NCBI RefSeq assembly: GCF_002382885.1
Contig: NZ_NWVL01000046.1
Location: 1 to 64,000 of the forward strand
Direction of reading: 5' to 3'
Length of the DNA stretch: 64,000 nucleotides
DNA from: Streptomyces sp. WZ.A104
GTDB taxonomy: Bacteria > Actinomycetota > Actinomycetes > Streptomycetales > Streptomycetaceae
Each line of letters starts with the position of its first letter. The stretch's first letter is position 1. A model generated the notes under the pieces. The model saw only the letters and a program-made list of their open reading frames with translations, did not search any database and was not told the DNA's origin. Below, in pieces: positions 23,740 through 32,139 of the stretch. The position numbers were made by a program, and so were the translations under genes.

Positions 23740-25077
23740 ATGAGCCTGCGGTCACGCATCACCGCTCCGGAGGAGCAGGGCGGGGCACGGGAGGACGGTC
23801 ACCTGGTGGCCACCTACCGGGCCAAGCTGCTGGAGGAGATCGACCTCGCGGAGATGTCCTCGCTGGCCGCCGCCGACCGGCGGGCCCGGCTGGAGCGCGT
23901 CCTCGGCCACATCATCAGCCGCGAGGGCCCGGTGCTCTCCACCGTGGAACGCTCCCAGCTGATCCGCCGCGTCGTGGACGAGGCGCTCGGTCTCGGCATC
24001 CTGGAACCGCTCCTGGAGGACGCGTCCATCACCGAGATCATGGTCAACGGCCCCGACCAGATCTTCGTCGAACGCAATGGCAAGGTCGAACAGCTCCCGA
24101 TGCGCTTCGGCTCCCACGAGCAGCTGATGCAGACCATCGAGCGGATCGTGTCGACCGTCAACCGCCGTGTCGACGAGTCGAATCCGATGGTCGACGCGCG
24201 CCTGCCCAGCGGTGAACGTGTCAACGTCATCATCCCGCCGCTTTCGCTCACCGGCGCGACGCTCACCATCCGACGCTTCCCGCGCTCCTTCACGCTCCAG
24301 GAGATGATCGGCTTCGGTTCGCTGGACGAACAGATGCTGGTCCTGCTCGCCGGTCTCGTACAGGCCAAGCTCAACGTCATCGTCTCGGGCGCCACCGGCA
24401 CCGGCAAGACGACCCTCCTCAACGCGCTGTCCGGGCTGATCCCCAACTCCGAGCGCATCGTCACCATCGAGGACTCCGCGGAGCTCCAGCTCCAGCAGAG
24501 CCACGTCATCCGGCTGGAGTCCCGCCCGGCGAACGTCGAGGGCAAGGGCCAGATCACCATCCGCGACCTGGTCCGCAACTCCCTGCGTATGCGCCCCGAC
24601 CGCATCGTCGTCGGTGAGGTCCGCGGCGGAGAGTCCCTCGACATGCTCCAGGCGATGTCCACCGGCCACGACGGTTCGCTGGCCACCGTCCACGCCAACA
24701 GCGCCGAGGACGCGTTGATGCGGCTCCAGACCCTCGCCTCCATGTCGGAGGTCGAGATCCCCTTCGAGGCGCTGCACGACCAGATCAACAGCGCCGTCGA
24801 CGTGATCGTCCAGCTCACCCGGCACGCCGACGGGGCCAGGAAGATCACCGAGATCGCCGTACTGGACTCGCACGGCCGCGACCCGTACCGGATCGTCACG
24901 GTCGCACGGTTCAACGCCCGGCCGATGGCCCCGGACGGCCGGATCCACGGAGATTTCCAGTACCTCCCGCTGCCCCGCAAGATCGCCGACCGCCTCTACA
25001 TGGCGAGCCAGCCCATCCCGCAGGCGTTCGGCGTCGCCGAGAGCGCCGGTCAACTCGCCACCCGAGAGGCCAACTAG
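23740..25077 (+). CDS. cpaF: CpaF/TadA pilus-assembly ATPase
   Basis: A 445-residue secretion-type hexameric ATPase that powers Flp pilus extension at the inner face of the membrane. The Walker A motif is GATGTGKTT at 217-225 (Lys223). Walker B and the Asp/His boxes follow: IVTIEDSAELQLQ, RMRPDRIVVGEVRGGE, and STGHDGSLATVHA. The N-terminal helical domain (30-100) and ITEIMVNGP motif are characteristic of CpaF. The start is ATG 23740, with GAGGAG ten bases upstream. It lies ten bases before tadB. Confidence 0.95.
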   Translation: MSLRSRITAPEEQGGAREDGHLVATYRAKLLEEIDLAEMSSLAAADRRARLERVLGHIISREGPVLSTVERSQLIRRVVDEALGLGILEPLLEDASITEIMVNGPDQIFVERNGKVEQLPMRFGSHEQLMQTIERIVSTVNRRVDESNPMVDARLPSGERVNVIIPPLSLTGATLTIRRFPRSFTLQEMIGFGSLDEQMLVLLAGLVQAKLNVIVSGATGTGKTTLLNALSGLIPNSERIVTIEDSAELQLQQSHVIRLESRPANVEGKGQITIRDLVRNSLRMRPDRIVVGEVRGGESLDMLQAMSTGHDGSLATVHANSAEDALMRLQTLASMSEVEIPFEALHDQINSAVDVIVQLTRHADGARKITEIAVLDSHGRDPYRIVTVARFNARPMAPDGRIHGDFQYLPLPRKIADRLYMASQPIPQAFGVAESAGQLATREAN

Positions 25078-25087
25078 GTACCGAGCC

Positions 25088-26032
25088 ATGGACAACGTCA
25101 ACCTCCCCCTGATCACCGTCGGCGTCACGCTGGTGGCCTGTGTGCTCGGCGTGATGGGCCTGTACGCCTACTCCGGCGGCAAGGCCGACCGCGACGCCCT
25201 CGTCGAACGCCTCTCCCACGTCGGGCAGCTCCCCGAGTCCGGCCGGGTCCGCCGCTTCAAGGGCCTGGACCGCAGGCTGCGCGGCACCGTGCTCGGCCGG
25301 AAGCTGGAGCTGAAGCTCGCCGCGACCGGCATGGAGCTCACCCCCGGCGAATTCCTCGTCTACGCGCTCGTGGCGATGGCGGGCCTGTGGATGATCGCCT
25401 CCGCCATGCTCGCCGCGTTCTTCGGCCCGGTCGCCGCGCTGATCGGCCTCTGGGGCACCAACGCCTTCCTCAACTGGCAGCGGGCCAAGCGCACCGAGCG
25501 CTTCATCAACCAGCTCCCCGAGCTCTCCCGGATCCTCGCCAACGCCACCCAGGCCGGCCTGGCTCTGCGCACCGCGCTCTCCATGGCCGCCGAGGAGCTG
25601 GAGGACCCGGCGGGCGAGGAACTGGCCAGAGTGGCACGGCGCCTGGCGGTCGGCGAGCCTCTGGAGGACGCCCTGGGTGAACTGACCGACCGCCTTCCCT
25701 CCCGCGAACTGGTCGTCCTCGTCACGACGTTGGTGCTCTCCAACCGGGCGGGCGGTACGGTCGTCAGCTCGCTGCGCAACCTCACCGAGACCCTGGAGGA
25801 GCGCAAGGAGACCCGCCGCGAGGTCAAGACCCAGCTCTCCCAGGTCACGGTCACCGCCTACGCCGTACCGGCCTTCGGTATCGGCGCGATGCTCCTGATG
25901 AACGCGGTGATGCCCGGCGCGCTGGACCGGATGACGGGCGCCTTCATCGGCCAGGCGGCGGTCGTCGTCGCCATCGCCCTGTACGCCATCGGGTTCGTGG
26001 TGATCCGCCGCCTGTCCCGTATCGACGTCTGA
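25088..26032 (+). CDS. tadB: TadB-like inner-membrane platform protein
   Basis: A 314-residue type II secretion F-domain protein: an N-terminal membrane helix (LITVGVTLVACVLGVMGLYAY), a central pair (about 92-130), the F domain (LPELSRILANATQAGLALRTALSMAAEEL to TLEERKETRREVKTQLSQ), and two C-terminal helices. TadB and TadC form the membrane platform turned by CpaF. It is 29 bases from tadC. Confidence 0.9.
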   Translation: MDNVNLPLITVGVTLVACVLGVMGLYAYSGGKADRDALVERLSHVGQLPESGRVRRFKGLDRRLRGTVLGRKLELKLAATGMELTPGEFLVYALVAMAGLWMIASAMLAAFFGPVAALIGLWGTNAFLNWQRAKRTERFINQLPELSRILANATQAGLALRTALSMAAEELEDPAGEELARVARRLAVGEPLEDALGELTDRLPSRELVVLVTTLVLSNRAGGTVVSSLRNLTETLEERKETRREVKTQLSQVTVTAYAVPAFGIGAMLLMNAVMPGALDRMTGAFIGQAAVVVAIALYAIGFVVIRRLSRIDV

Positions 26033-26061
26033 CGCCAGGAAGAGAGAGGGGAAGGACGGAC

Positions 26062-26949
26062 ATGGATCTGCTGCTGGCTCTGGTCGTCGGCCTCGCCGTG
26101 TACGGGGCCATCCACGGCATCCGGATGTACCGGGCCGACGCCAAGCTCCCCGGCGACCTCGCCGTAGCCCTCGAATCCGGGGCCACCCGCACCAGCGCGG
26201 TCGGCTCGGGCATCGACCGCCTGGGCATCCGCTGGGCCCCCATGGTGCTGCGGATGATGGGCCCCAAGGCCGTCAACAAGAAGCGCCGCCAGATCGACCT
26301 GGCGGGCAACCCCGGCGGCCTCACCATCGACCGCTACGCGGCCCGCCGGGCGGTCTACGGGGCGCTGGGCCTCCTCGGCGCGTTCTCGATGCTCCTGCGC
26401 GGCCAGCTGTTCCTGGCCCTCCTGATGATCGCCTTCGGCCTGTTCTGGGTGGAGGCCGGGATCTGGTCGGCGATCCGGGTGCGCCGCGAGCACATCGAAC
26501 GCACCCTGCCGGACTTCCTCGACGTGCTGGCCGTCGTCGTCTCCGCCGGGCTCGGCTTCCGGCAGGCGCTGGACCGGGTCGCGGAGAAGTACGAAGGCCC
26601 GTGGTCCGACGAACTGCGCATCACCCTGCGGCAGATGGACATGGGCGTCAGCCGCCGCCAGGCCTTCGAGGAGCTGCGCAGACGCAACGACTCCGAGCAG
26701 GTCGCCATGTTCGTCACCACGCTCCAGCAGGGCGAGGAACTGGGCGCGCCGATCGTCGAGACGCTCATCCAGATCGCCAACGACATGCGCCGCACGGACG
26801 CCCAGAACGCCCGCCGCAAGGCGGCCAAGGCGGTCCCGAAGGCGACGTTCGCGGTGACGTCGTTCCTGCTCCCCGGCACGCTCGTGCTCCTCACGGTCGG
26901 ATTCGTGTACGGGGCGGATGTCGACTTCGCATTTATCACGGGCGGCTGA
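26062..26949 (+). CDS. tadC: TadC-like inner-membrane platform protein
   Basis: A 295-residue partner of TadB with the same F domain (LPDFLDVLAVVVSAGLGFRQALDRVAEKY, FVTTLQQGEELGAPIVETLIQIANDMR) and membrane helices at the N-terminus, about 95-135 and the C-terminus (FAVTSFLLPGTLVLLTVGFVYG). It is the last of the structural genes before the kinase-regulator pair. Confidence 0.9.
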   Translation: MDLLLALVVGLAVYGAIHGIRMYRADAKLPGDLAVALESGATRTSAVGSGIDRLGIRWAPMVLRMMGPKAVNKKRRQIDLAGNPGGLTIDRYAARRAVYGALGLLGAFSMLLRGQLFLALLMIAFGLFWVEAGIWSAIRVRREHIERTLPDFLDVLAVVVSAGLGFRQALDRVAEKYEGPWSDELRITLRQMDMGVSRRQAFEELRRRNDSEQVAMFVTTLQQGEELGAPIVETLIQIANDMRRTDAQNARRKAAKAVPKATFAVTSFLLPGTLVLLTVGFVYGADVDFAFITGG

Positions 26950-26950
26950 C

Positions 26951-27100
26951 ATGAACGACGGGCGGGATGGGGACGCAACCTCTGCGCCCCGGAGCGCTCT
27001 TCGAGCGACGGATGTACGGGATGTTCGAGATCCGCGGCATATGCGGGATGTGCGGGATACCCGGGATGCAGGGGCCGTACGGGGCACGGGACGGAGGTGA
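26951..27100 (+). CDS. Possible 49-codon leader peptide (Arg/Asp-rich)
   Basis: This short frame opens one base after the tadC stop, and its TGA lies inside the GGAGGTGA that precedes the kinase start, so translation could couple tadC to the kinase. The peptide repeats RDVRD/RDPRHMRDVRD, encoded by an imperfect cgggatgt DNA repeat. There is no ribosome-binding site of its own apart from tadC termination. It could equally be non-coding spacer. Confidence 0.25.
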   Translation: MNDGRDGDATSAPRSALRATDVRDVRDPRHMRDVRDTRDAGAVRGTGRR

Positions 27101-27107
27101 CAGGCAC

Positions 27108-28502
27108 ATGGCATACCAGCTGAGCGGCGCCCAGCCCGGACTGAGCGCGGAACTGACCCGCGTACACACCGGCACCCCGGCCCGCCCGGCCTTCGCCATC
27201 CAGGTCAACGCGCTCCAGGCGATGTGCCGCCAGGTCTTCGGCTTCCGTCTGGCGATGATCGCGATAGCGACCCCGTACGCCATCGGCCACACCGCGCCCG
27301 GTCTGCCCACCTGGTTCATCGGCACGGCGATCCTGGTCACTTTCATGGGCTCGTACCTCCTGTTCCGGGACTGGGAGCGTTTCGGCCCGTTCCTGCTGCG
27401 CCGCCCCTGGCTGCTCGCCGTCGACGTGTTCTTCGGCGCCCTGCTGCTGGTCACGGCGACCCCCGAGTCGACCCTCGCGTACGTCACCGTCTGCACCCCG
27501 CTGCTGGCGGGCCTGATCCAGGGCTGGCGGGGCGCGGCGGTCTTCGCGGCGCTCCAGGTGGTGATCGTCTTCGGCGTGTACGCGAGCGTGCCGAAGCTGG
27601 AGGGCGGCGGCGCGACGGCCCTTCTGCTGCCCGGCTTCTGCGTACTGGCCGGGGCGGTCGGGGTCACCCTGCGCAACCTGCTCCTGCGCTTCGGGGCGGC
27701 CACGCAGGCGCTCACCGAGACCCGGGCGCGGCTCGCGGTGAACGAGGCGGTGGAGGGCGAACGCACCCGCCTGGCCCGGGAGATGCACGACTCGGTCGCC
27801 AAGACCCTGCACGGCCTGGCGCTGGCCGCCGACGGCCTGGCGGGCTCGGCGGACCGCATGGACCCGCCCACCGTGAAACTCCAGGCGGAACTGGTGGCCC
27901 GAGCCGCGCGAAGGGCCGCGGCCGAATCGAGGGAACTCCTGACGGACCTGCGGCGGGAGCAGGGCCTGGAGGGCGGCGTGGACATCGTCGCCGAACTGGC
28001 CTTCCAGGCGAAGGACTTCACTGAGCGCCATCCGGTAACGGCCACCTTCCGCCGCCTGTCCGAGGAGATCCCGGTCCCCCCGGTCCCGCAGGCGGTCGCC
28101 CGGCAACTCCTCACCGTCGCCTCCGAGGCCCTGGAGAACGCCCACCGCCACGCGGGCCCGACGTACCTGATCGTTCTCGCGGGCGTGAAGGGCGATGTGC
28201 TCCGCATCAGCGTGTACGACGACGGCCGGGGCCTCCCCGCCGGTACGACTCTGGAAGGGCTGCGCCGGGCGGGTCACTTCGGCCTGGTCGGCATGGTCGA
28301 GAGGGCCGCGTCGATCGGGGCCCGCATCAGGATCGGCCGGGGAAAGGCGGAGAAGGGCACGGAGGTGCGCCTGGAACTGCCGTTGGCGGCTTTGCGGGGG
28401 CGCGAAGGAACACCCCACCCAAGCCGACCCCACCCAAGCCGACCTCACCCCAACCCGGTCCGGCTCGACCGAAGCCACCCGCCATCAGCAAACACCCAGT
28501 AA
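27108..28502 (+). CDS. NarL-type sensor histidine kinase of the pilus locus
   Basis: A 464-residue membrane kinase. Five to six hydrophobic segments fill about 45-200 with little extracytoplasmic sequence, then HisKA_3 with His227 in REMHDSVAK and HATPase with SEALENAHRHAG (N box) and VYDDGRGL (G1). The start is ATG 27108, preceded by GGAGGTG eight bases away; longer frames upstream lack this. The last 35 residues (PSRPHPSRPHPNP) are a Pro/His repeat outside the catalytic fold. It is paired with the response regulator 65 bases downstream. It probably senses membrane or envelope state and controls pilus expression. Confidence 0.9.
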   Translation: MAYQLSGAQPGLSAELTRVHTGTPARPAFAIQVNALQAMCRQVFGFRLAMIAIATPYAIGHTAPGLPTWFIGTAILVTFMGSYLLFRDWERFGPFLLRRPWLLAVDVFFGALLLVTATPESTLAYVTVCTPLLAGLIQGWRGAAVFAALQVVIVFGVYASVPKLEGGGATALLLPGFCVLAGAVGVTLRNLLLRFGAATQALTETRARLAVNEAVEGERTRLAREMHDSVAKTLHGLALAADGLAGSADRMDPPTVKLQAELVARAARRAAAESRELLTDLRREQGLEGGVDIVAELAFQAKDFTERHPVTATFRRLSEEIPVPPVPQAVARQLLTVASEALENAHRHAGPTYLIVLAGVKGDVLRISVYDDGRGLPAGTTLEGLRRAGHFGLVGMVERAASIGARIRIGRGKAEKGTEVRLELPLAALRGREGTPHPSRPHPSRPHPNPVRLDRSHPPSANTQ

Positions 28503-28567
28503 CACGCCCACAACCCCCACAACCCCCACAGCCCCTATAACTTCCAACCCTGAGAGGAGGTCGCAGC

Positions 28568-29596
28568 ATGCCGGACGATGTCTCCCCCGCGACGAGTGGC
28601 TACGGAGCGGTGGGCCACCCCCACGGGGCGGTGGCCCACCCCCACGCTTCCCAGCACGCCTCGTCGCACATCCCGCTCGCGTCGGACCCCGGCCCCGCGG
28701 GCCACCCTGACCACCGCACCCCCCAGCACTCTGCGATCAACCCCGCGCCCCCCGTCTCCTCCGGCTTTCCCTCCGGACCCACCGCACCGGAGACCGAGCG
28801 GCTCCGGGTGGTGGTCGCGGACGACAACCCGGTGGTCCGGGCGGGCCTGGGCGTCCTGCTTTCGGGCCGGGCGGACATCCAGGTGGTCGCGGAGGCGGCG
28901 GACGGCCGAGAGGCGTACGAGAAGACCCTCGAACACCGCCCCGACGTGGTTCTGCTGGACGTCCGCATGCCCGGTGTGGACGGCATCTCGGCCCTGCCGC
29001 ACCTGGTGGGCATCGCCCCCGTACTGATGCTGACGTACAGCAGGGAGAGCCAGATCGTCCACGAGGCCCTGCGGCTGGGGGCGGGCGGCTATCTGGTGCA
29101 CGGTGAGTTCACGGCCGACCAGCTGGTCCAGGCGGTACGCGACACGAAGGAGGGCCGCGCGAACTTCACGGTCACCGCCGCTGACGCCCTCCTGGCCCAC
29201 ATGCGCCACGGCACGGCCCCGCACCGGGCACCCCTCCCCGAGGGCCTCGGCTCGGCACTGACGGCAACACCGCCCCCACCCCCTTCACACCCGGCTGAAC
29301 CTTCGGAAAGCCTTTCGCAACTGCAACCTGTTGTGGGACAGTCTTCGGTAGGCGGGGGGTCGGTATCTGCCCCCAACAGGCAGCAGTACGGGCTCAGTTC
29401 GAGGGAGGTGGAGGTCATGGACCTGATTGCGTCCGGAATGAGCAATCAGCAGATCGCCGCCACCTGCTTCATCAGTGAGAAGACGGTCAAGAACCACATC
29501 AACCGCATCTTCACCAAGCTCCACAGCGCCACCCGCAGCGAGGCGATAGCCCACTGGCTCGGCACAGCGCCGAGGGCCCCGGGGCGGCGGCCATGA
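28568..29596 (+). CDS. NarL/FixJ-type response regulator of the pilus locus
   Basis: A 342-residue regulator. The receiver domain is at about 79-195, with Asp85/Asp86, phospho-acceptor Asp131 in VVLLDVRMPG, and conserved Thr and Lys counterparts (LTYS). The LuxR-type HTH is near the C-terminus (SSREVEVMDLIASGMSNQQIAATCFISEKTVKNHINRIFTKL). It carries a 75-residue His/Pro-rich N-terminal extension and a long Pro/Ser linker (about 215-265), both unusual. GAGGAGG precedes the ATG. It is the natural candidate for binding the GGGCCC-NN-GGGCCC element at the flp promoter just downstream. Confidence 0.92.
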   Translation: MPDDVSPATSGYGAVGHPHGAVAHPHASQHASSHIPLASDPGPAGHPDHRTPQHSAINPAPPVSSGFPSGPTAPETERLRVVVADDNPVVRAGLGVLLSGRADIQVVAEAADGREAYEKTLEHRPDVVLLDVRMPGVDGISALPHLVGIAPVLMLTYSRESQIVHEALRLGAGGYLVHGEFTADQLVQAVRDTKEGRANFTVTAADALLAHMRHGTAPHRAPLPEGLGSALTATPPPPPSHPAEPSESLSQLQPVVGQSSVGGGSVSAPNRQQYGLSSREVEVMDLIASGMSNQQIAATCFISEKTVKNHINRIFTKLHSATRSEAIAHWLGTAPRAPGRRP

Positions 29597-29654
29597 GCGA
29601 GCGCACCCCCACGACGGCCCCCACGCGGGCCCAGGCGGCCCTTTGGGCCCGTGA

Positions 29655-29700
29655 ATGGGCCCACGGGCCCTCTGGCCGAACGGTGTTGGCCCCCTATGTT
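29655..29700 (+). promoter_or_regulatory. flp promoter: GGGCCC double palindrome and -10
   Basis: ATGGGCCCACGGGCCC (29655-29670) contains GGGCCC-AC-GGGCCC; a third GGGCCC is at 29645-29650. The candidate -10 TATGTT is at 29695-29700, so the element is centred near -44, a typical activator position. The two outer copies can also pair as a 9-bp hairpin in RNA from upstream. Confidence 0.55.
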
Positions 29701-29809
29701 TCTCATGTCGCCAGCGAAACCGGCCAGGAGGAAGCCGGTACCGCGAACGACACCGCAGAAGCGTGCGAGTCGGCCGGCAACTGGTCGGCCGAACCAGGAG
29801 GGGCACACC

Positions 29810-30040
29810 ATGTCGAACATCACCCTGAAGACCGCCGTCCGCGTCAACGGCTGGGCGAGCACCGCGGTCAGCAGCATCCAGAAGCGCGCGGGGGCGAAGG
29901 ACCGGGGTCAGACGGCGTTCGAGTACCTGGGGATCATCCTGGTGGTCGTGGCGATCATCGGGGCGATCGTGGCGACGGGGATCGGCGGGGCGATCTCGGA
30001 GCGCATCAGCGGGCTGGTGGATTCCATCACGGCTCAGTGA
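29810..30040 (+). CDS. flp: Flp-type major pilin
   Basis: A 76-residue prepilin. The leader runs to Gly33 with cleavage site RGQTAFEYLG (Glu at +5, Tyr at +6, the Flp signature). A hydrophobic helix IILVVVAIIGAIVATGIGG and short polar tail SERISGLVDSITAQ follow. The mature protein would be about 43 residues, as usual for Flp pilins. AGGAGGGG lies seven bases before the ATG, one of the strongest ribosome-binding sites in the window, consistent with high expression. Its stop overlaps the next start by one base. Confidence 0.93.
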   Translation: MSNITLKTAVRVNGWASTAVSSIQKRAGAKDRGQTAFEYLGIILVVVAIIGAIVATGIGGAISERISGLVDSITAQ

Positions 30041-30648
30041 TGATCAGTCGTTCTCGCAACGACGAAGGGCAGGCCTTCCCCATCTACGTAGTGATGGTGG
30101 CGGGCCTGCTCTTCCTCGCGTTTGCCTTCTTTGCTGTCGGTAAGGCTTCCGCGTTGCGCAACGGCTCGCAGGGCGCTGCCGACGCCGCCGCACTCGCCGC
30201 CGCTCAGAGCGCACGTGACGATCTCGGGACGGAGTTCTATGCCTCGCTTCCCGCCAACACGCTGGACCTCTTCCTGGGTGCGCCCTTCGCTCCGCGCTGC
30301 GACGAGGCGGGGCGGCTGGCCGACATCAATGGGACCGACCTGCGTTCCTGCGTCCCGGCCTACGGCTACCTGCGTGACCGGATCACGGTCGATGTCGAGG
30401 GCCGTCGACCGGTGGACTCGTCGGTGCTGCCCGGCTCGGAGAGCAAGTTCGCCAAGGCCAAGGCCACCGCACTCATCGAGTTCCGTTGCCCTCGCCCGAA
30501 AGCCCTGGACTTCAACAGCGACGGAGTCCAGGACCTCTTCATCTTCACGTGCCGGAACGGCGAGGTCCTTGAGATCGCGCCGGGCAGCCCTCCCCCGTGG
30601 GAGAGCGTGAGCAGAACCCTCTTTGATGTGCGGTTGGTCGACCAGTGA
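30040..30648 (+). CDS. TadG-like pilus-assembly protein
   Basis: A 202-residue protein with a short leader and one N-terminal hydrophobic helix (AFPIYVVMVAGLLFLAFAFFAVG). The Tad-type RNGSQGAADAAALAAAQSARDD repeat region follows, as in TadG/TadE-like secreted proteins. The leader reads DEGQAFPIY and lacks the Glu+5 of true prepilins, so it may stay uncleaved. Its ATG overlaps the flp stop (TGATG), implying coupled translation. The extracellular part has four cysteines (about 87, 109, 149, 169). Confidence 0.8.
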   Translation: MISRSRNDEGQAFPIYVVMVAGLLFLAFAFFAVGKASALRNGSQGAADAAALAAAQSARDDLGTEFYASLPANTLDLFLGAPFAPRCDEAGRLADINGTDLRSCVPAYGYLRDRITVDVEGRRPVDSSVLPGSESKFAKAKATALIEFRCPRPKALDFNSDGVQDLFIFTCRNGEVLEIAPGSPPPWESVSRTLFDVRLVDQ

Positions 30649-30677
30649 CAGCGATCCATGAGTAGAGGAATCCGAAC

Positions 30678-31301
30678 ATGAGCATTCGGCACACCACGAC
30701 AGGCCGAAGGGCGCTGGCGGCTGCCGCTCTGGCAGCCGTCTTCAGCCTGGCCCTCACCGGCTGCGGTGACGACGGCGGCGGCAGCGACGAGGCCAAGCAG
30801 GGTACCGAGAACTCTGCGAAGCCTCCGGCGCCCACCACTCCGTCCACGGAAGAGAAAGGCGAGCAGCAGCCGGACACCGCCGCAGGTGAGAACGTGGACC
30901 CGAATGCGAAGCTGGCGGAGATCCGCGGCGACGGTCTTGTGCTGACCGTCCATCAGGCCAAGCGTGACTCCGGAGGGTTCGTCACCATCCAGGCGTCGAT
31001 CAAGAACGAAGGCACACAGTCCAAGAACACGACTGCGTGGGCGGGCACGGAGACCGCTCTCCTGGCGAAGAACCCGAACTCGGTCGCTGGGGCGACCCTC
31101 GTCGACAAGGTCGGCAAGAAGCGTTACTACATCCTGCGCGACACTGAGAACCGCTGCCTGTGCACGACCGGTATTCCGCCCCTCCTGGCCGGGAAGACCA
31201 CTTCCGTGTTCATGCAGTTCCCGGCACCGCCGGAGGCGACGACGGAGGTCGACTTCACACTTCCGACCTTCGCGACCACCTCGGTAAAGATCTCCGGGTG
31301 A
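30678..31301 (+). CDS. Lipoprotein of the pilus locus
   Basis: A 207-residue lipoprotein with signal peptide and lipobox LTGC (Cys33), then a Ser/Glu/Pro linker (40-75) and a compact beta-rich domain (LVLTVHQAKRDSGGFVTIQASIKNEG to EVDFTLPTFATTSVKISG). The domain resembles immunoglobulin-like folds of secreted lipoproteins. It is expected on the outer face of the membrane. It is encoded between the TadG-like and OmpA-domain genes, and overlaps the latter by four bases if GTG 31298 is used. Confidence 0.78.
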   Translation: MSIRHTTTGRRALAAAALAAVFSLALTGCGDDGGGSDEAKQGTENSAKPPAPTTPSTEEKGEQQPDTAAGENVDPNAKLAEIRGDGLVLTVHQAKRDSGGFVTIQASIKNEGTQSKNTTAWAGTETALLAKNPNSVAGATLVDKVGKKRYYILRDTENRCLCTTGIPPLLAGKTTSVFMQFPAPPEATTEVDFTLPTFATTSVKISG

Positions 31302-31951
31302 CGGCCGCCATGACGCACACACGCACTCGAATGCGACCGCGTGGCCGGTCGGCGGCAGCGCTCCTGGTCGTTGCGAGCCTCACGTTCTTCGGAACGACAC
31401 CCGCGTTGGCCGATGACAGCCCCAGCGTTCCGCCGGGCACCGAGGCGCAGTCGGTCCCACCGGTGCAGGTCGATGCCAATGACCCCGACCTGAAGATGCC
31501 CGACGGCGGAACCCTCGGACCGGCCAAGGTCCTCGACATCGTCCAGGTAGTCGAAGACCTCGGTGGCGAGGAACGCCGTGAGGACAGCAACGCCAACATC
31601 AAGTTCGCCCTCCAGGCGGAAGTCCTCTTCGGCAAGGACAGCGCGAAGCTCGGCTCGGCCGCCAACGCCCGGATCGCCGCCATCGCGGAGGAGATCAAGA
31701 AGCAGAACGCCACCAGGGTCCGCGTCTTCGGCTTCACCGACAACCTCGGTTCCTCGGCCCACGGCGACGTCCTCTCCAAGCAGCGTGCCGACGCCGTGCA
31801 CAAGGTCCTGTCGAAGCAGCTCGGCTCCTCGATCACGTACGAGATCCGTGGCTACGGCGAGCAGTACCCGATCGCCAGCAACAGCAACGAGGAGGGCCGG
31901 AAGAAGAACCGCCGCGTGGAGGTCTCCTTCCCGCGCGGGGAGGGATCCTGA
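31298..31951 (+). CDS. Secreted OmpA-domain peptidoglycan-binding protein
   Basis: A 217-residue protein with a Sec signal peptide (AALLVVASLTFFGTTPALADD) and a C-terminal OmpA-like domain (about 105-215): FGKDSAKLGSAANARIAAIAEEI, VFGFTDNLGSSAHGDVLSKQRADAV and GRKKNRRVEVSF. The Asp of GFTD and the Arg of NRRVEV are the diaminopimelate-binding residues. In a Gram-positive it would tether something to the wall; here probably the Tad apparatus, being the last gene of the run. The start could be GTG 31298 (four-base overlap) or ATG 31310. Confidence 0.85.
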   Translation: MTAAMTHTRTRMRPRGRSAAALLVVASLTFFGTTPALADDSPSVPPGTEAQSVPPVQVDANDPDLKMPDGGTLGPAKVLDIVQVVEDLGGEERREDSNANIKFALQAEVLFGKDSAKLGSAANARIAAIAEEIKKQNATRVRVFGFTDNLGSSAHGDVLSKQRADAVHKVLSKQLGSSITYEIRGYGEQYPIASNSNEEGRKKNRRVEVSFPRGEGS

Positions 31952-31998
31952 CCTCTTCCCCCACGTACTGTGTGGGGCCGAGAGGTTCACTGTTCGGC

Positions 31999-32033
31999 GT
32001 ACCCGCCATCGCTCACTGAGCGGTGGCGGGTAC
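31999..32033 (+). terminator. Terminator after the pilus locus
   Basis: Ten-base arms GTACCCGCCA/TGGCGGGTAC enclose an inner GCTC-act-GAGC stem, 48 bases after the OmpA-domain gene. It closes the locus. Confidence 0.75.
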
Positions 32034-32139
32034 GTGCGTTCTCGGCGGGGCGCGGCTCATGGTGGAGGACCGGGCTATCCATCCCGTTGTGTGAATCGCT
32101 GTTTCGTGCCCTGTCCCGGAGGCCTATACGTTCGGATTC

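Noticed and set aside
30040..30648. Treating the TadG-like protein as a third cleavable prepilin
   Set aside because: The leader lacks Glu at +5 after the Gly.
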